From the NCBI GenBank assembly GCA_016714895.1, contig JADKBV010000011.1:124001-188000 (forward strand): a stretch of 64,000 bases of DNA, written 5' to 3'. The notes beneath the pieces are model-generated. The model was not told the DNA's origin. It searched no databases and was given only the letters and a program-made list of their open reading frames with translations. A program made the translations under genes and the position numbers. Below are positions 1 through 8,821 of this stretch, one piece after another. Position 1 is the stretch's first letter; the number at the start of each line of letters is the position of its first letter. Source of the stretch: Saprospiraceae bacterium. Its GTDB lineage: Bacteria > Bacteroidota > Bacteroidia > Chitinophagales > Saprospiraceae.

Positions 1-601
1 TTGTACCTCTCGGCGGACAAGGGTCATCCGTACAACCGACATTGTAGATGTATTGTGCTGAAACAATATTCCAGTTGGTGTTGCTGATAAAACTGTTTTT
101 CCAGAATATGCGGCAATGATCATTTCCTGTGCTTTCGACGTAAGTCAGTTCGAAATAATAGTATTGTCCACCTGTAAGTTCAATCCTTGCAGAGGTTTGT
201 TCCGGGTATTTGGTATGTTCCGTGAGATTGGTATTGGCAGGTACGGAAGCCACCAGCCTCAGATTGGCGGGATTGTCGTCTGTGCTGAGCATAAACTGGC
301 CTCTTTCGTTGCAGGTCATGTTAAACTGCACGCTGTCGGTGGTATTGATCCGGATGTATCCTGCGATTCTGCCACCGATGTTGTTGTCATAATTGATCGG
401 TGCATCAATGCTGTAGATGGTTTGTACCACATCGGGGCTATTTGGAAAAAACTCATGGGCACTCAGCTCGCTCAAAGAGACATCGTACATGTTTCTCCAG
501 CACTGCCATTTGACAGAACCTTGAGTTCCGGGACAAATTTGTGCTATCAATGATGATTGAAAAAGCACAAAAAGAAAGATATATAAAATGTTATTTTTCA
601 T
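1..601 (-). CDS. Secreted PA14-like domain protein (3' end outside window)
   Basis: Reading leftward from the ATG at 601 gives an uninterrupted frame that runs off the window edge, so only the first 200 codons are present. It begins with a short hydrophobic signal peptide ending near SSLIAQ. The following stretch (GGRIAGYIRINTTDS, then FMLSTDDNPANLRL, then the GQYYYFELTYVE segment) matches the PA14 beta-barrel pattern: a carbohydrate- or ligand-binding module common in secreted Bacteroidota proteins. It starts 7 bases after the DUF1501 gene and is the last visible gene of a four-gene minus-strand unit. The full length and any C-terminal sorting signal cannot be seen. Confidence 0.75.
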   Translation of the reverse strand, partial: MKNNILYIFLFVLFQSSLIAQICPGTQGSVKWQCWRNMYDVSLSELSAHEFFPNSPDVVQTIYSIDAPINYDNNIGGRIAGYIRINTTDSVQFNMTCNERGQFMLSTDDNPANLRLVASVPANTNLTEHTKYPEQTSARIELTGGQYYYFELTYVESTGNDHCRIFWKNSFISNTNWNIVSAQYIYNVGCTDDPCPPRGT

Positions 602-608
602 GACCCTA

Positions 609-2066
609 TCAATTAAACATTCCTATCGGCATATAACCCGTTGGCGGATCAGCCGGACAAGAGGTGGAATAAAAATTACAGATATTCGGCAATACATAAG
701 ACAGATCATTGGGTGATACGCCAAACCATAAAGCGAGTTCGGCAAACATCTCATCTACCGATGTCGTCGGAATCATCCTGCCCCGATTGCTGACGTTGAG
801 CGGATTGTTGGTAAGGGCCAGCGATGGATACTCTCCAAACACCTGTTTGCCTTGTATGGGGCCTCCCATGATCATCTGATTGCTTCCCCAGGCATGATCG
901 GTACCATTGCCGTTGCTTGTCAGTGTTCGGGCAAAATCTGAAATGGTAAAAGTTACCACATTGTTATGTACACCCAATTCTGTGAGTGCATTGTTAAATT
1001 CATTGAGTGCAGCGCTGACCACCGGAAGCATGGTATTCATATTGCCTAAAAGGTTGTCATGGTGATCCCATCCGCCATAATTGACAAAAAATACCTGTCT
1101 GCTGGTGCCCAGAAAACTACGAACGCTGATGAGTTCTGCGATTTTTAATAAATCCTGGGACAATCCTGAGGTAGAAAAAGGAGTGGTCAACGGTGTAACA
1201 TTGGCCATAGCCACCCGAAACTTTTCAATGCTGTCTATGCTGTTTTTTCCCAGATTACCGAGGGTTTGCTGGAAGATATTGCTGTATTCCTGTTCCATCA
1301 TACTACCGATGGCCTGATTGCGGATGCTGGTTTTGTATCCCTGGTCACTCCAAAAGGACGGAAAAGGGGTAAAACCGATGTTTGCAGCTGTTGTACTTCG
1401 CGAAAGTGAAAATTCTGTGGTTTCATTGCCCGCCTGAAAACGGTTTTTCCCGCTGAGGGAAATGTTGAAAGACACTTCCGGAATGGTATTCATATCATTG
1501 AGCAGGTCGGCTATTCTGCCGGCTACACCCACAGCTGATCTGGATTGTGGTACGGACGTCTGCCAGTGCATAATTTGATCAGAATGAGAATACAAACCCA
1601 AAGGAAGTTTTTTGATACCTGCATTGTATTCGGTGACATTGGCGATGGGTTCAATGAGGGTACCGATATTTGCCAGAAAAGACAGATGTTCGTTGTCGAA
1701 CATATTTCTCACCTGTGGCATAGCAGCATGTACTCCATATGTTTTGCCATTGTCATCGTAGTCCAGATCCAGCAATTGAGCCGGTGTGGCATTTTTGAGC
1801 AAAGCCAGTCCACCTCTCGATGCCGCATAATGGTTGTAATTTTCTGTATCCGTTGGTACCAGAATATTATGTGAATCCCAACCTCCTGAAAGCAGAATAC
1901 ACACCATGGCTTTGTAGTCGCCGGGTGTACTGATGATGTGTGGTCGGGCAGCTGCGGTAGCAATGGCTCCGAGATTCAGTACGCTGGATAAAAACGTCAG
2001 CGAACCCAGTGCAGCACATCCGCCATCCTGAAGAAATTGTCGTCTTGATATATGTTTTTTGCCCAT
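609..2066 (-). CDS. DUF1501 family secreted protein (Tat signal)
   Basis: A 485-residue protein. The N-terminus carries a twin-arginine motif (SRRQFLQ, residues 8-14) followed by an Ala/Leu-rich stretch, so export by the Tat route is likely. The body has DUF1501 hallmarks: LLSGGWDSHNILVP near residue 60, FFVNYGGWDHHDN near 325, and TISDFARTLTSNGNGTDHAWG near 380. The family belongs to the alkaline-phosphatase-like/sulfatase-like fold, but no activity is established. It almost always sits next to a DUF1800 gene, as here (3 bases away). The length is normal. The ATG at 2066 is chosen because it leaves the Tat motif at the usual distance. Confidence 0.9.
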   Translation of the reverse strand: MGKKHISRRQFLQDGGCAALGSLTFLSSVLNLGAIATAAARPHIISTPGDYKAMVCILLSGGWDSHNILVPTDTENYNHYAASRGGLALLKNATPAQLLDLDYDDNGKTYGVHAAMPQVRNMFDNEHLSFLANIGTLIEPIANVTEYNAGIKKLPLGLYSHSDQIMHWQTSVPQSRSAVGVAGRIADLLNDMNTIPEVSFNISLSGKNRFQAGNETTEFSLSRSTTAANIGFTPFPSFWSDQGYKTSIRNQAIGSMMEQEYSNIFQQTLGNLGKNSIDSIEKFRVAMANVTPLTTPFSTSGLSQDLLKIAELISVRSFLGTSRQVFFVNYGGWDHHDNLLGNMNTMLPVVSAALNEFNNALTELGVHNNVVTFTISDFARTLTSNGNGTDHAWGSNQMIMGGPIQGKQVFGEYPSLALTNNPLNVSNRGRMIPTTSVDEMFAELALWFGVSPNDLSYVLPNICNFYSTSCPADPPTGYMPIGMFN

Positions 2067-2069
2067 GAT

Positions 2070-3866
2070 TTATCGTTTGATCTGGTAATCGGGTGAGGTC
2101 ATGACCAGATATATGGCCAACGTTACTTTTTGTCTTTTTTCGGTAGTGCTTACATTCGGAAACTGTTCCAAAACCGTTTTGATGGTTAACAAAGTTGCCT
2201 CTGAAAGCGAACCATTGGCAAGGATGAGGTTCAATCGGTCCAACAAAATATGCAATTGGTCATTATTCGTCAAACTCACTTCCATAGAAAGATCCAGGTT
2301 GGCAATCTGATTGGAATAATTGGCAGATGGTTCGCCGGTATAAAGACCGAATTCGTCTGAGATGTCTCCGTCAAACAACCATCGGTACAATCCGTTGACA
2401 AATCCCTGAATGGTCTGTGCATTGGTAATCTGAAATTCCGGACCGAATAAGTCCGCATCTGCAATTGGTCCAATCGGTTGAAAATCGGATTGGAAAAAAT
2501 TGAATACACTGGGCGACGCCAAAGGCCTTTGTCCCGTCAGCACCACAAGATTGCTGAGATCATTCCGGTAGTTTCCGCTGGTTGAAAAGGCATTAAAAGC
2601 TTTGTGTATCTGAAAATATCTGACCATAGGCTCGCGCAACATACCATAAACCGGTACGTCACAATTTTCACAACCTTTGGCCTCCTGGTGTAGAAGGATC
2701 GCTTTGATCACGGCTTTCATATCGCCTCTGATACCCGATCCGTTGTTGATAAAAACATTGGCCACATCATTTACGTAGGCAGGAGATGGATTGGAAGTCA
2801 CCATACGTTGTATCAGTCTTTTGCAGACAAAAGGTGGGGTGTTGGGGTGGTCAAAAAGGTTTTGCAGCGCATCATTGATATCTGCCACGCCGTCTACCGG
2901 TACCCTGTTTGGAACCTGAAATCCGTTGAGCAGGTTTTTAACCCCGGGCTCATGAAAACTATTCCACATGACCAAATCAGGTATGTAGCTGGTATCATTG
3001 AGGGCTCCACGACCGAATTGGGTGCGGTCGGCCCACGTCAGCCCGGTAAATATTTTTGAAAACTCCAGGATATCATCATTATCGTACGCGTCAATCGGCC
3101 GGCCTTCGTTATCCAGGATTTCTGTGCCGTCGTTGTTGAGTAAAACCGTTCCGAGCGTAAACAATTGCATGATTTCACGTGCATAATTTTCGTCCGGATA
3201 GGTATTGGTAGCCGGATTGGACTTAGGGTTGTTGAGGTGGGTCAGATATACCGACATGGCCGGATTATAGGTGATGTCACGCAATAAATCTTTGTAATTG
3301 CCGAATGCATGATCAAGCAGGATGTCGTAGTAAGGACCCATAGCATAAGCATTGCCTCCAAATGCGGAATTTTCCGAAATCACACAAATTTCACTCAGGG
3401 CAAGAGCTACCCTTTGGCGGAGTAAATCCGGAGAAGACATAAAATATTGCCACCAGGCATAACGCCAGGGTCTCGAACCTACCGTAGCAGCGGGATTGGC
3501 TGTGGAGTCTTTGATGATTTTGTGATAATCCCTGATTTTCTGCAGGATGGAAAAGGATTTGGGCACTACAAACTGACTGTCAACCCAGGATTCGTAACCC
3601 ATCTGGGTGACCTGGTCGATTTCGGTAAGATTATGTCCGAGGCTGGCGTGTTGCAAAAATCGCGAAGCGGCATTTTTGTTGGGCAAAAAACCATTTTGAT
3701 TCATGGTATTCTGAGGATTTCCGGGAGGGGTGCTGCTGCTGACTGTCATGTTTACCGGCAGACCGCCGTAACCCAATGTGACTGTGTCCCGCTGTGCAGA
3801 AACTCCGGAAAACCATACAACGCCCAGGACAAGAAGAAAATATTTCCTGATTTTTTGGTCGTTCAT
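2070..3866 (-). CDS. DUF1800 family secreted protein
   Basis: A 598-residue protein with an N-terminal signal peptide (FLLVLGVVWFSGVSAQ). DUF1800 signatures are visible: AASRFLQHASLGHN around residue 70, LALSEICVIS near 165, NYAREIMQLFTLG near 240, the FCKRLIQRMV-type segment (here FVCKRLIQRMV) near 355, and RPLASPSVFNFF near 450. The biochemical role of the family is unknown. It is strictly associated with DUF1501 proteins, which suggests a joint secreted or cell-surface function. It lies 3 bases upstream of the DUF1501 gene and 4 bases downstream of the tail-fibre-tip-like gene, so all are probably one transcript. Confidence 0.9.
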   Translation of the reverse strand: MNDQKIRKYFLLVLGVVWFSGVSAQRDTVTLGYGGLPVNMTVSSSTPPGNPQNTMNQNGFLPNKNAASRFLQHASLGHNLTEIDQVTQMGYESWVDSQFVVPKSFSILQKIRDYHKIIKDSTANPAATVGSRPWRYAWWQYFMSSPDLLRQRVALALSEICVISENSAFGGNAYAMGPYYDILLDHAFGNYKDLLRDITYNPAMSVYLTHLNNPKSNPATNTYPDENYAREIMQLFTLGTVLLNNDGTEILDNEGRPIDAYDNDDILEFSKIFTGLTWADRTQFGRGALNDTSYIPDLVMWNSFHEPGVKNLLNGFQVPNRVPVDGVADINDALQNLFDHPNTPPFVCKRLIQRMVTSNPSPAYVNDVANVFINNGSGIRGDMKAVIKAILLHQEAKGCENCDVPVYGMLREPMVRYFQIHKAFNAFSTSGNYRNDLSNLVVLTGQRPLASPSVFNFFQSDFQPIGPIADADLFGPEFQITNAQTIQGFVNGLYRWLFDGDISDEFGLYTGEPSANYSNQIANLDLSMEVSLTNNDQLHILLDRLNLILANGSLSEATLLTIKTVLEQFPNVSTTEKRQKVTLAIYLVMTSPDYQIKR

Positions 3867-3870
3867 GGTT

Positions 3871-4356
3871 TTATTTTTGAATACCTTCGGAAGGTTTGTT
3901 TTTTAATTGTTGTTGCAAAACCTCAATTTCTTTGGCCATAGCCTCATTTTCTTTGGAAAGGGTGAGCAGATGTTGCCAAAGCCATTCAATTTGTTGCAAC
4001 AAAAGAGCATCCATTTCTTTGAGTTCATACCCGTTTTTGAGCAAAGTCTCTACAGAAGGCATTGCGTGTAGGTGTTGGTTTTCTGAAATGGATTTTTCGA
4101 CGACACCCAGAGATGGCGTTTTGTCAAAGGCATCATCCGACCATTCGGCAGTAGACTTGAGTGCTACTTTAACCCTTTCTGTCAAAATACCGTTTTGAAC
4201 GTAGAGGTTATAATCTCCCGGCGTCATAATCTGGGACGTATCACCGATGACTACTTTGCCCGATGATTTGAGCAAAAGAATTTCCTGTGCCGAAGTTGTA
4301 AAACACAACATCATGGATATAAAAACAAAAAATAAAATACTTCGCATATTCACCAC
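3871..4356 (-). CDS. Secreted coiled-coil protein, tail-fibre-tip-like
   Basis: A 161-residue protein with a signal peptide (residues 1-23). The segment SGKVVIGDTSQIMTPGDYNLYVQNGILTERVKVAL, the ENQHLHAMPSVETLLKNGYELKEMDALLLQQIEWL stretch and the C-terminal heptad region follow the widespread Bacteroidota 'tail fibre domain / S74-like tip' proteins, in which the coiled coil trimerises and decorates secreted or surface structures. It is much shorter than phage fibres: there is no fibre shaft and no S74 catalytic pair is evident. It is the first gene of the DUF1800/DUF1501/PA14 unit. Its function is inferred from its place in the operon only. Confidence 0.7.
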   Translation of the reverse strand: MVNMRSILFFVFISMMLCFTTSAQEILLLKSSGKVVIGDTSQIMTPGDYNLYVQNGILTERVKVALKSTAEWSDDAFDKTPSLGVVEKSISENQHLHAMPSVETLLKNGYELKEMDALLLQQIEWLWQHLLTLSKENEAMAKEIEVLQQQLKNKPSEGIQK

Positions 4357-4670
4357 TTTACAATTAAATAAATGCGAATATACAACCGGAATGATATACG
4401 AAGTTCATGGTTTCCCCTATAATTTATACATTAAAGTAAAAATTAATATGACATGCAGTCTGTTTGTTTTTGAAAGTGAAAAAACAAAAGTAACGTTTGT
4501 GGTTTTTTTTTGAAAATCACTATTCAACTTTTTTTCAACACGCTTTAATAAAAAATCCATACACCTGATTCAAATAGATTTTTTTGTTTGACAATATCCT
4601 GTTTCTTTTGTGTAAAGATTTGACCAAAAATGGGTTTGTCACCTTTTTGGTCACAACCAAAATGATCTTT

Positions 4671-4991
4671 ATGATTCGAAATTTTATGAGCGGATGGTTT
4701 AAAAAAAATTCCCGACAGGTTTCATTTGAAACCCGGGGAAGGGAAGGTGCCGTCCTCTACCATGAAGGTATAAGATCCATCAGTTTTTATATGGAAATGG
4801 GTGGTTCGGATGTCGTTTTTTATCTGAATGTTCCTTCCGAAAAAAACTGGAAAAAAATCACTGGATTTTCGTCAGAAACCAGAGATCGGATCCTCACTTT
4901 TGTGGCCATACAAACTCAAAAACATCAGGCGCCTTCTTGTTATTTCGAAATAAAAGATGAGGTGATATTATTCAAATCTATTTTGAGGTAA
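4671..4991 (+). CDS. Conserved hypothetical cytoplasmic protein
   Basis: About 106 residues if started at the ATG at 4671. The frame is open upstream to 4584, but those codons look like intergenic AT-rich sequence, and another ATG is present at 4686. There is no signal peptide and no membrane segment. The C-terminal part (SFYMEMGGSDVVFYLNVPSEKNWKKITGF, then DRILTFVAIQ) alternates charged and hydrophobic residues as in a small alpha/beta protein. I do not recognise a family. It stands alone between a minus-strand operon start and the DUF6934 pair. Confidence 0.5.
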   Translation: MIRNFMSGWFKKNSRQVSFETRGREGAVLYHEGIRSISFYMEMGGSDVVFYLNVPSEKNWKKITGFSSETRDRILTFVAIQTQKHQAPSCYFEIKDEVILFKSILR

Positions 4992-5314
4992 TATGATTTT
5001 CATTTTTTCGATATAAAAATACCTGTCTGATTTTTTAGATTACCAATTTTCAGAAAACATTTTAACATGATGGTATTAATTTTATAATTATTTTTTTCAG
5101 CGTAATCATCTTTTTTATGCAACTTTTATTCCAAAACACCCAAACCAAAGACTGTAATAAATTAGACATTTGGAAAACTAATTGCTACGATTTCCAACAA
5201 CACGATTACTTAAACCTATGACCTCAATCACCAAAATGTGAAAAAGAGGTCGGTTGCCATAAATGGTTTTGTTTACATTACTTCCGATGGAGCGGAATTT
5301 TATTAAAACCTTAA
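4992..5314. other. Intergenic, no gene seen
   Basis: About 320 bases of AT-rich sequence lie between a plus-strand hypothetical gene and the small gene ending at 5315. I see no open frame with coding character, no RNA-like fold, and no convincing hairpin followed by T residues. Confidence 0.5.
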
Positions 5315-5494
5315 TTAAGGCTTCGTGATTCTTTCTTTTTTTAATGCTTCCATTATTTCTTTTTCAATGTCTCTGTCTTTGATATGGTTTACTGCCCAAT
5401 CAAATTTATCTTTGAACAATGTAGTTTCTTTGTATTTTTTTGAGAGACTTGGGTCAATTTTTATTTTGCCTGATGACTTTGTTTCTTTTAGCAT
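5315..5494 (-). CDS. Small charged protein paired with DUF6934
   Basis: A 59-residue frame from the ATG at 5494 to the TAA at 5315-5317. It starts five bases after the DUF6934 gene ends. The product is Lys/Glu-rich and soluble (IKIDPSLSKKYKETTLFKDKFDWAVNHIKDRDIEKEIMEA is its core, predicted mostly helical). I do not recognise a family. The tight spacing suggests translational coupling and a functional pair with the upstream gene, in the style of a toxin-antitoxin or regulator pair, though neither protein shows a known toxin motif. Confidence 0.55.
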   Translation of the reverse strand: MLKETKSSGKIKIDPSLSKKYKETTLFKDKFDWAVNHIKDRDIEKEIMEALKKERITKP

Positions 5495-5499
5495 TTTTT

Positions 5500-5937
5500 T
5501 TATGCTTTTCTGATTAAGAATGAAGTATAATCTTTATTCTTTTGAAAACGTTCGACTTGGCCGTTTAGTTCTCCTAATAGTATAAAATCTTGTTCTATTA
5601 TCTCCAGTAAATGAGCAAGATGCCTTCTGTAAAGTCGCGTTCTGCTTTTGGTGCTTCCTTTTGCAAGTATTATTGTTCCATGGTAATTTTCAAAAAAATC
5701 AAAAATTGTAGATGCGACAGTTGCCAAAACGATTTCAGTATCCTTATTATCAGAAATAACTAAATCATCTAAATTTCCTGTTGTACCATCTTTATCACCA
5801 AAAGCCAAATTATACAGCTTGCCTTCTAAATGTTGATATATAACTACTTTTGGGATTAATCCTTTCGGTCCAATACTTGTGAATTCATAAACAAGCCAAT
5901 CTTCACTTACTATAATGTCGTACTTATTTTCAATCAT
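5500..5937 (-). CDS. DUF6934 family protein
   Basis: A 145-residue protein with no signal peptide or membrane segment. The features I associate with the uncharacterised Bacteroidota family DUF6934 are an N-terminal Y-F/E-F-SIGPKG segment, a central LAFGDKD motif, DNKDTEIVLATVASTIFDFF, and the conserved GSTKSRTRLYRRHLAH stretch with basic residues. The GSTxSRTRLY motif could be a nucleotide- or nucleic-acid-facing surface; that is inference. The family is often found beside a very small gene, as here (5315-5494). The assignment rests on motif memory, not a search. Confidence 0.65.
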   Translation of the reverse strand: MIENKYDIIVSEDWLVYEFTSIGPKGLIPKVVIYQHLEGKLYNLAFGDKDGTTGNLDDLVISDNKDTEIVLATVASTIFDFFENYHGTIILAKGSTKSRTRLYRRHLAHLLEIIEQDFILLGELNGQVERFQKNKDYTSFLIRKA

Positions 5938-6187
5938 TCCTTAACATTATATACATACAATCCCAATGCAAATATAAACATTCCCAAAAAAAAATCACAC
6001 ATTTTGACCTGGTTTAGTCTCAAATTTTGAACTTTTTCTCCATTTATAAATCATTAACTATCAGTTTTATGATAAAAATTATGATTTGTCAAAAAACCTT
6101 ACCGTCATTCATAATGCGCTTATCAGCATTCAGAGAAAAGACTTCTTTGACAAAGTTTCCCTATTGCTACAGACATTGGAATAAATG

Positions 6188-6799
6188 TCATCCAAGTAAG
6201 CCGTATTCTTTGATGATTTGTTTTTTTTGATCTTCTGCGTCAGGATAGCGGAATAAACCAAATTGTTCGCTCAATCTTTTGATTTCAGCTGATTTTTTTT
6301 CCGACCCTTTGGGATATCCATTTTCGGGAGTAAGTTTGAAAAAAATTGTTTCCAGATATTCTTCAAAAGGTTGATTAAAATACATATCGATAAACCGAAG
6401 TGGCTCGTCTGAGGCATTAAAAAAAGTATGTTTGATCATCCTGGGTCTCATGTGCCAGCCGTCCGCTTTTATCTCTACAATTTCGTCACCCAAAAGTACA
6501 CTGGCTGTCCCCTCCAAAACATACATCAATTCGTCCAGTTCCTTGTGTGCATGTGGTGCCGGACCCATCAATTTTGGTGCTACAGCACATTCCACACTGG
6601 AAAAAAGACCATTAGTGGCACCATTTCTGACCCAAACTTTGATGTCCATGCCACCGTTATGAGACAAAGGCGGTTGACCGGGCAACAGAAAGGGTTTTAT
6701 AGGATCAGTCGTTTCTGCAAGATTCATTAAAATTGAAGGTGACTGTAAAGCAAGCAGTGATAATAATGCTGATGATTGTAAAAAATTACGGCGTTCCAT
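6188..6799 (-). CDS. Exported cupin-domain protein
   Basis: A 203-residue protein. The N-terminus (MERRNFLQSSALLSLLAL) has an RR motif and a hydrophobic segment, consistent with Tat export. The cupin barrel covers about residues 45-150: motif 1 appears as PHAHKELDELMYVLEGTASVLLG (His, His and Glu metal ligands) and motif 2 as WHMRPRMIKHTFFNASDEPLRFIDMY (His ligand). A divalent metal in the beta-barrel is expected. The substrate cannot be told; small cupins of this kind include dioxygenases, isomerases and sensors. It is a single gene between short intergenic gaps, with no clear partner. Confidence 0.8.
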   Translation of the reverse strand: MERRNFLQSSALLSLLALQSPSILMNLAETTDPIKPFLLPGQPPLSHNGGMDIKVWVRNGATNGLFSSVECAVAPKLMGPAPHAHKELDELMYVLEGTASVLLGDEIVEIKADGWHMRPRMIKHTFFNASDEPLRFIDMYFNQPFEEYLETIFFKLTPENGYPKGSEKKSAEIKRLSEQFGLFRYPDAEDQKKQIIKEYGLLG

Positions 6800-6914
6800 T
6801 GATTGACTTTTATGTTAGTTATCTCACAAAATTAGTTCAATCCGACGATGTAAATGAGTTGAGTTTGCAGGAGGCAGATTTCAATTTGTACTTGGTAGTG
6901 AAAATATAATGTTC

Positions 6915-7316
6915 CTACAAAGCTACCGTATTTTCTTTAAACCATATTCTGCAATCATCAAGAGATATTTCACCGGATGCCACTGCCATAATGAAGTTTG
7001 TCATTGTATCATTGCTTACATCCTGAGAAATATCAAAACCGTTAATGTTTAAAAAATTTAAAGAAGCCAATAAACCGGTTCTTTTATTACCGTCACTAAA
7101 AATATGATTACAAATAATATTGTAGCAATACACCGCTGCCTTGTCCGTAACAGTTGGATACATTTGTTGTCCGTAGAATTCAGAGTTTATGACTTCTATG
7201 AGGTAGTCCAGATTTTCTTCATGTAAAAAATTATGCGGAGGATTAAAATTACCTCCATGAACATCTATAGTCTCTTTATTAAATTCAACAATCAATCTTT
7301 TATTTAAATAGTACAT
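6915..7316 (-). CDS. doc: Doc-type (death-on-curing) Fic-fold toxin
   Basis: A 133-residue protein carrying the Fic/Doc active-site motif HIFSDGNKRT near residue 75 (the HxFx[D/E]GNKR pattern). It also has the preceding NPPHNFLHEENLDYLIEVI segment typical of Doc family toxins, which phosphorylate or otherwise modify elongation factor Tu or related targets. The GNKR glycines and the Asp are intact, so it should be active unless neutralised. Its start codon overlaps the stop codon of the upstream 63-residue gene by one base, the usual arrangement of antitoxin then toxin. Addiction and growth control are the expected roles; the exact target is not visible. Confidence 0.85.
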   Translation of the reverse strand: MYYLNKRLIVEFNKETIDVHGGNFNPPHNFLHEENLDYLIEVINSEFYGQQMYPTVTDKAAVYCYNIICNHIFSDGNKRTGLLASLNFLNINGFDISQDVSNDTMTNFIMAVASGEISLDDCRIWFKENTVAL

Positions 7317-7507
7317 TAAGCCAAATTTCTGAATGTCTCATCAAATCTTTTAAAATTTTTATTTGTCAATATTTTATATATAAATTCATCGAAAGATTTA
7401 TTTTCTTTCAATAATTCGGAAAGTATTTCTTTAAAAAAATCAGGTTCTTCCTCCATTAATTCCTTTAAAGATTGTTTTACGACTTCTTTATCTATTATAA
7501 CTGCCAT
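7316..7507 (-). CDS. Antitoxin partner of the Doc toxin
   Basis: A 63-residue acidic, helical protein (VKQSLKELMEEEPDFFKEILSELL) directly upstream of the Doc toxin and overlapping it by one base. The acidic first half and the C-terminal segment with alternating Phe and Lys/Arg match small Bacteroidota antitoxins that cap Fic/Doc proteins. No ribbon-helix-helix or AbrB-type DNA-binding motif is obvious, so autoregulation of the pair is not supported by the sequence alone. The role is inferred mainly from position. Confidence 0.7.
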   Translation of the reverse strand: MAVIIDKEVVKQSLKELMEEEPDFFKEILSELLKENKSFDEFIYKILTNKNFKRFDETFRNLA

Positions 7508-7800
7508 ATCTGTTGATTTATATTGCTAACGTAATAATTCAAAAAAAAGTTTTTATGAAAAGGGTCTTTCTTGAATCAGAAATCGTAAAAAGAAAGTATC
7601 AAGGTATAATATCTCCATTTTTAGAATTTATAAAGCCTTTTATTACCTGATCACTTACAACCAAATACAAAGTCAAACAAGTCAAATACAAAATGGTCAT
7701 TTGATACTAACTATTCAAGATACACCTTTGTGGTAATTCTTTTCCTATACTTTATTTGAAAAGATTTTTAACCTTTTTTGTATTATTAAAATAATGTAAA

Positions 7801-8217
7801 GTGATCAGATACTTACTTATTATGATTTATTTGACTTCGTCAAATTTGATATTATCCCAAAACCCGGTTGGAAAATGGAAGGTGATATCCCATATCAGTG
7901 AATTCCAAGGCGAAAAATTTGATTCCCACAAAGCTTTACTTTCCCAACGTACTTGTGCTGCCAAAATAATGTATGTCATCCATACTGATGGCACATTCAG
8001 GCTGGATGCTTCGCAAAGCCAATGTGATGAAAAGTACACCAAAATACAGGAAAAACTGTATTCAGAATCTGTTTGGACCGTTTCCGGAAAGTTTATTACC
8101 ATCGGAAATAAAAAAGCACCGTCCGTTGGCCAGAAATATACATTTACCGTCACCGGAAATAAAATGGTGTGGACGGGCACGGAAGGTCAGGGCACGATAA
8201 CGTATCAAAAAATATAA
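7801..8217 (+). CDS. Secreted lipocalin-like small protein
   Basis: A 138-residue protein starting at a GTG at 7801, chosen because it gives a complete signal peptide (residues 1-19, ending LILSQ). An in-frame ATG at 7822 would truncate the peptide. The mature part reads NPVGKWKVIS..., then TDGTFRLDA, SVWTVSGKFITIGN and KYTFTVTGNKMVWT. This matches the one-strand-per-motif pattern of lipocalin-like proteins of Bacteroidota. It is the first of several small exported proteins on this strand (to 10677). The ligand is unknown. Confidence 0.6.
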   Translation: MIRYLLIMIYLTSSNLILSQNPVGKWKVISHISEFQGEKFDSHKALLSQRTCAAKIMYVIHTDGTFRLDASQSQCDEKYTKIQEKLYSESVWTVSGKFITIGNKKAPSVGQKYTFTVTGNKMVWTGTEGQGTITYQKI

Positions 8218-8247
8218 ATAGTTTATTTCAAAATTAAATCAATCATC

Positions 8248-8781
8248 ATGAATGTATTTTCCATTTCCTTAAAATTAATTTTATTTTTTTCTGTATTTCT
8301 CTTTTTTACTTCCTGCGAAACAGAAGAGACCGACGATCAAAAAACAAAAGACAATGAATTGATCCTTGGTTATTGGTTGCTGGCAAAAGGTGAGACGTAT
8401 GCCATAAATACGCACGGAGTAAATATTATCACGGCCACTTTAAATCCCAACGTGTTTGCACATGAGTTTTTGGCTGACGGTACCTACATAGGCCATGATT
8501 TTACCGGAAGTACTCCGGGCGAAACCGGTACATGGAAACTGGAAGTTACCAAAAAAGAAGGTAATGAAATTGATGAAGGAACTCTTTCAATAACCACACC
8601 CGGAACGATGGCCAATAAAGGACTACTTTTTATCGATGCAGATGGTAGTATGAAATTTAAAATAGAATCTACTTTTAGCAGACCTAATGATAAAAAATCC
8701 GTGATTTATCTGGAAACTAAAAAATATGAGGCCTATCCTTACAGTGAAAACTGGGCGAAGTACATTTTTGAAAAACAATAA
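8248..8781 (+). CDS. Lipoprotein, lipocalin-like
   Basis: A 177-residue protein with a lipobox ending FFTSC at Cys23, so it should be a lipid-anchored envelope protein. The mature part starts with an acidic linker (ETEETDDQKTKDNE), then ILGYWLLAKGETYAIN, FLADGTYIGHDFTG and TGTWKLEV, the alternating strand pattern of lipocalin-like domains. It lies 30 bases after a similar secreted protein and 40 bases before another lipoprotein, suggesting one transcript for small surface lipoproteins. The function is unknown. Confidence 0.65.
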   Translation: MNVFSISLKLILFFSVFLFFTSCETEETDDQKTKDNELILGYWLLAKGETYAINTHGVNIITATLNPNVFAHEFLADGTYIGHDFTGSTPGETGTWKLEVTKKEGNEIDEGTLSITTPGTMANKGLLFIDADGSMKFKIESTFSRPNDKKSVIYLETKKYEAYPYSENWAKYIFEKQ

Positions 8782-8821
8782 TACACAGATTTTGAAAAAT
8801 CAAATAATATCCCTTCATCAT

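Noticed and set aside
116..553. Plus-strand 145-codon frame at the window start
   Set aside because: It is the shadow of the minus-strand PA14 gene, which has a signal peptide and domain motifs in the opposite frame.
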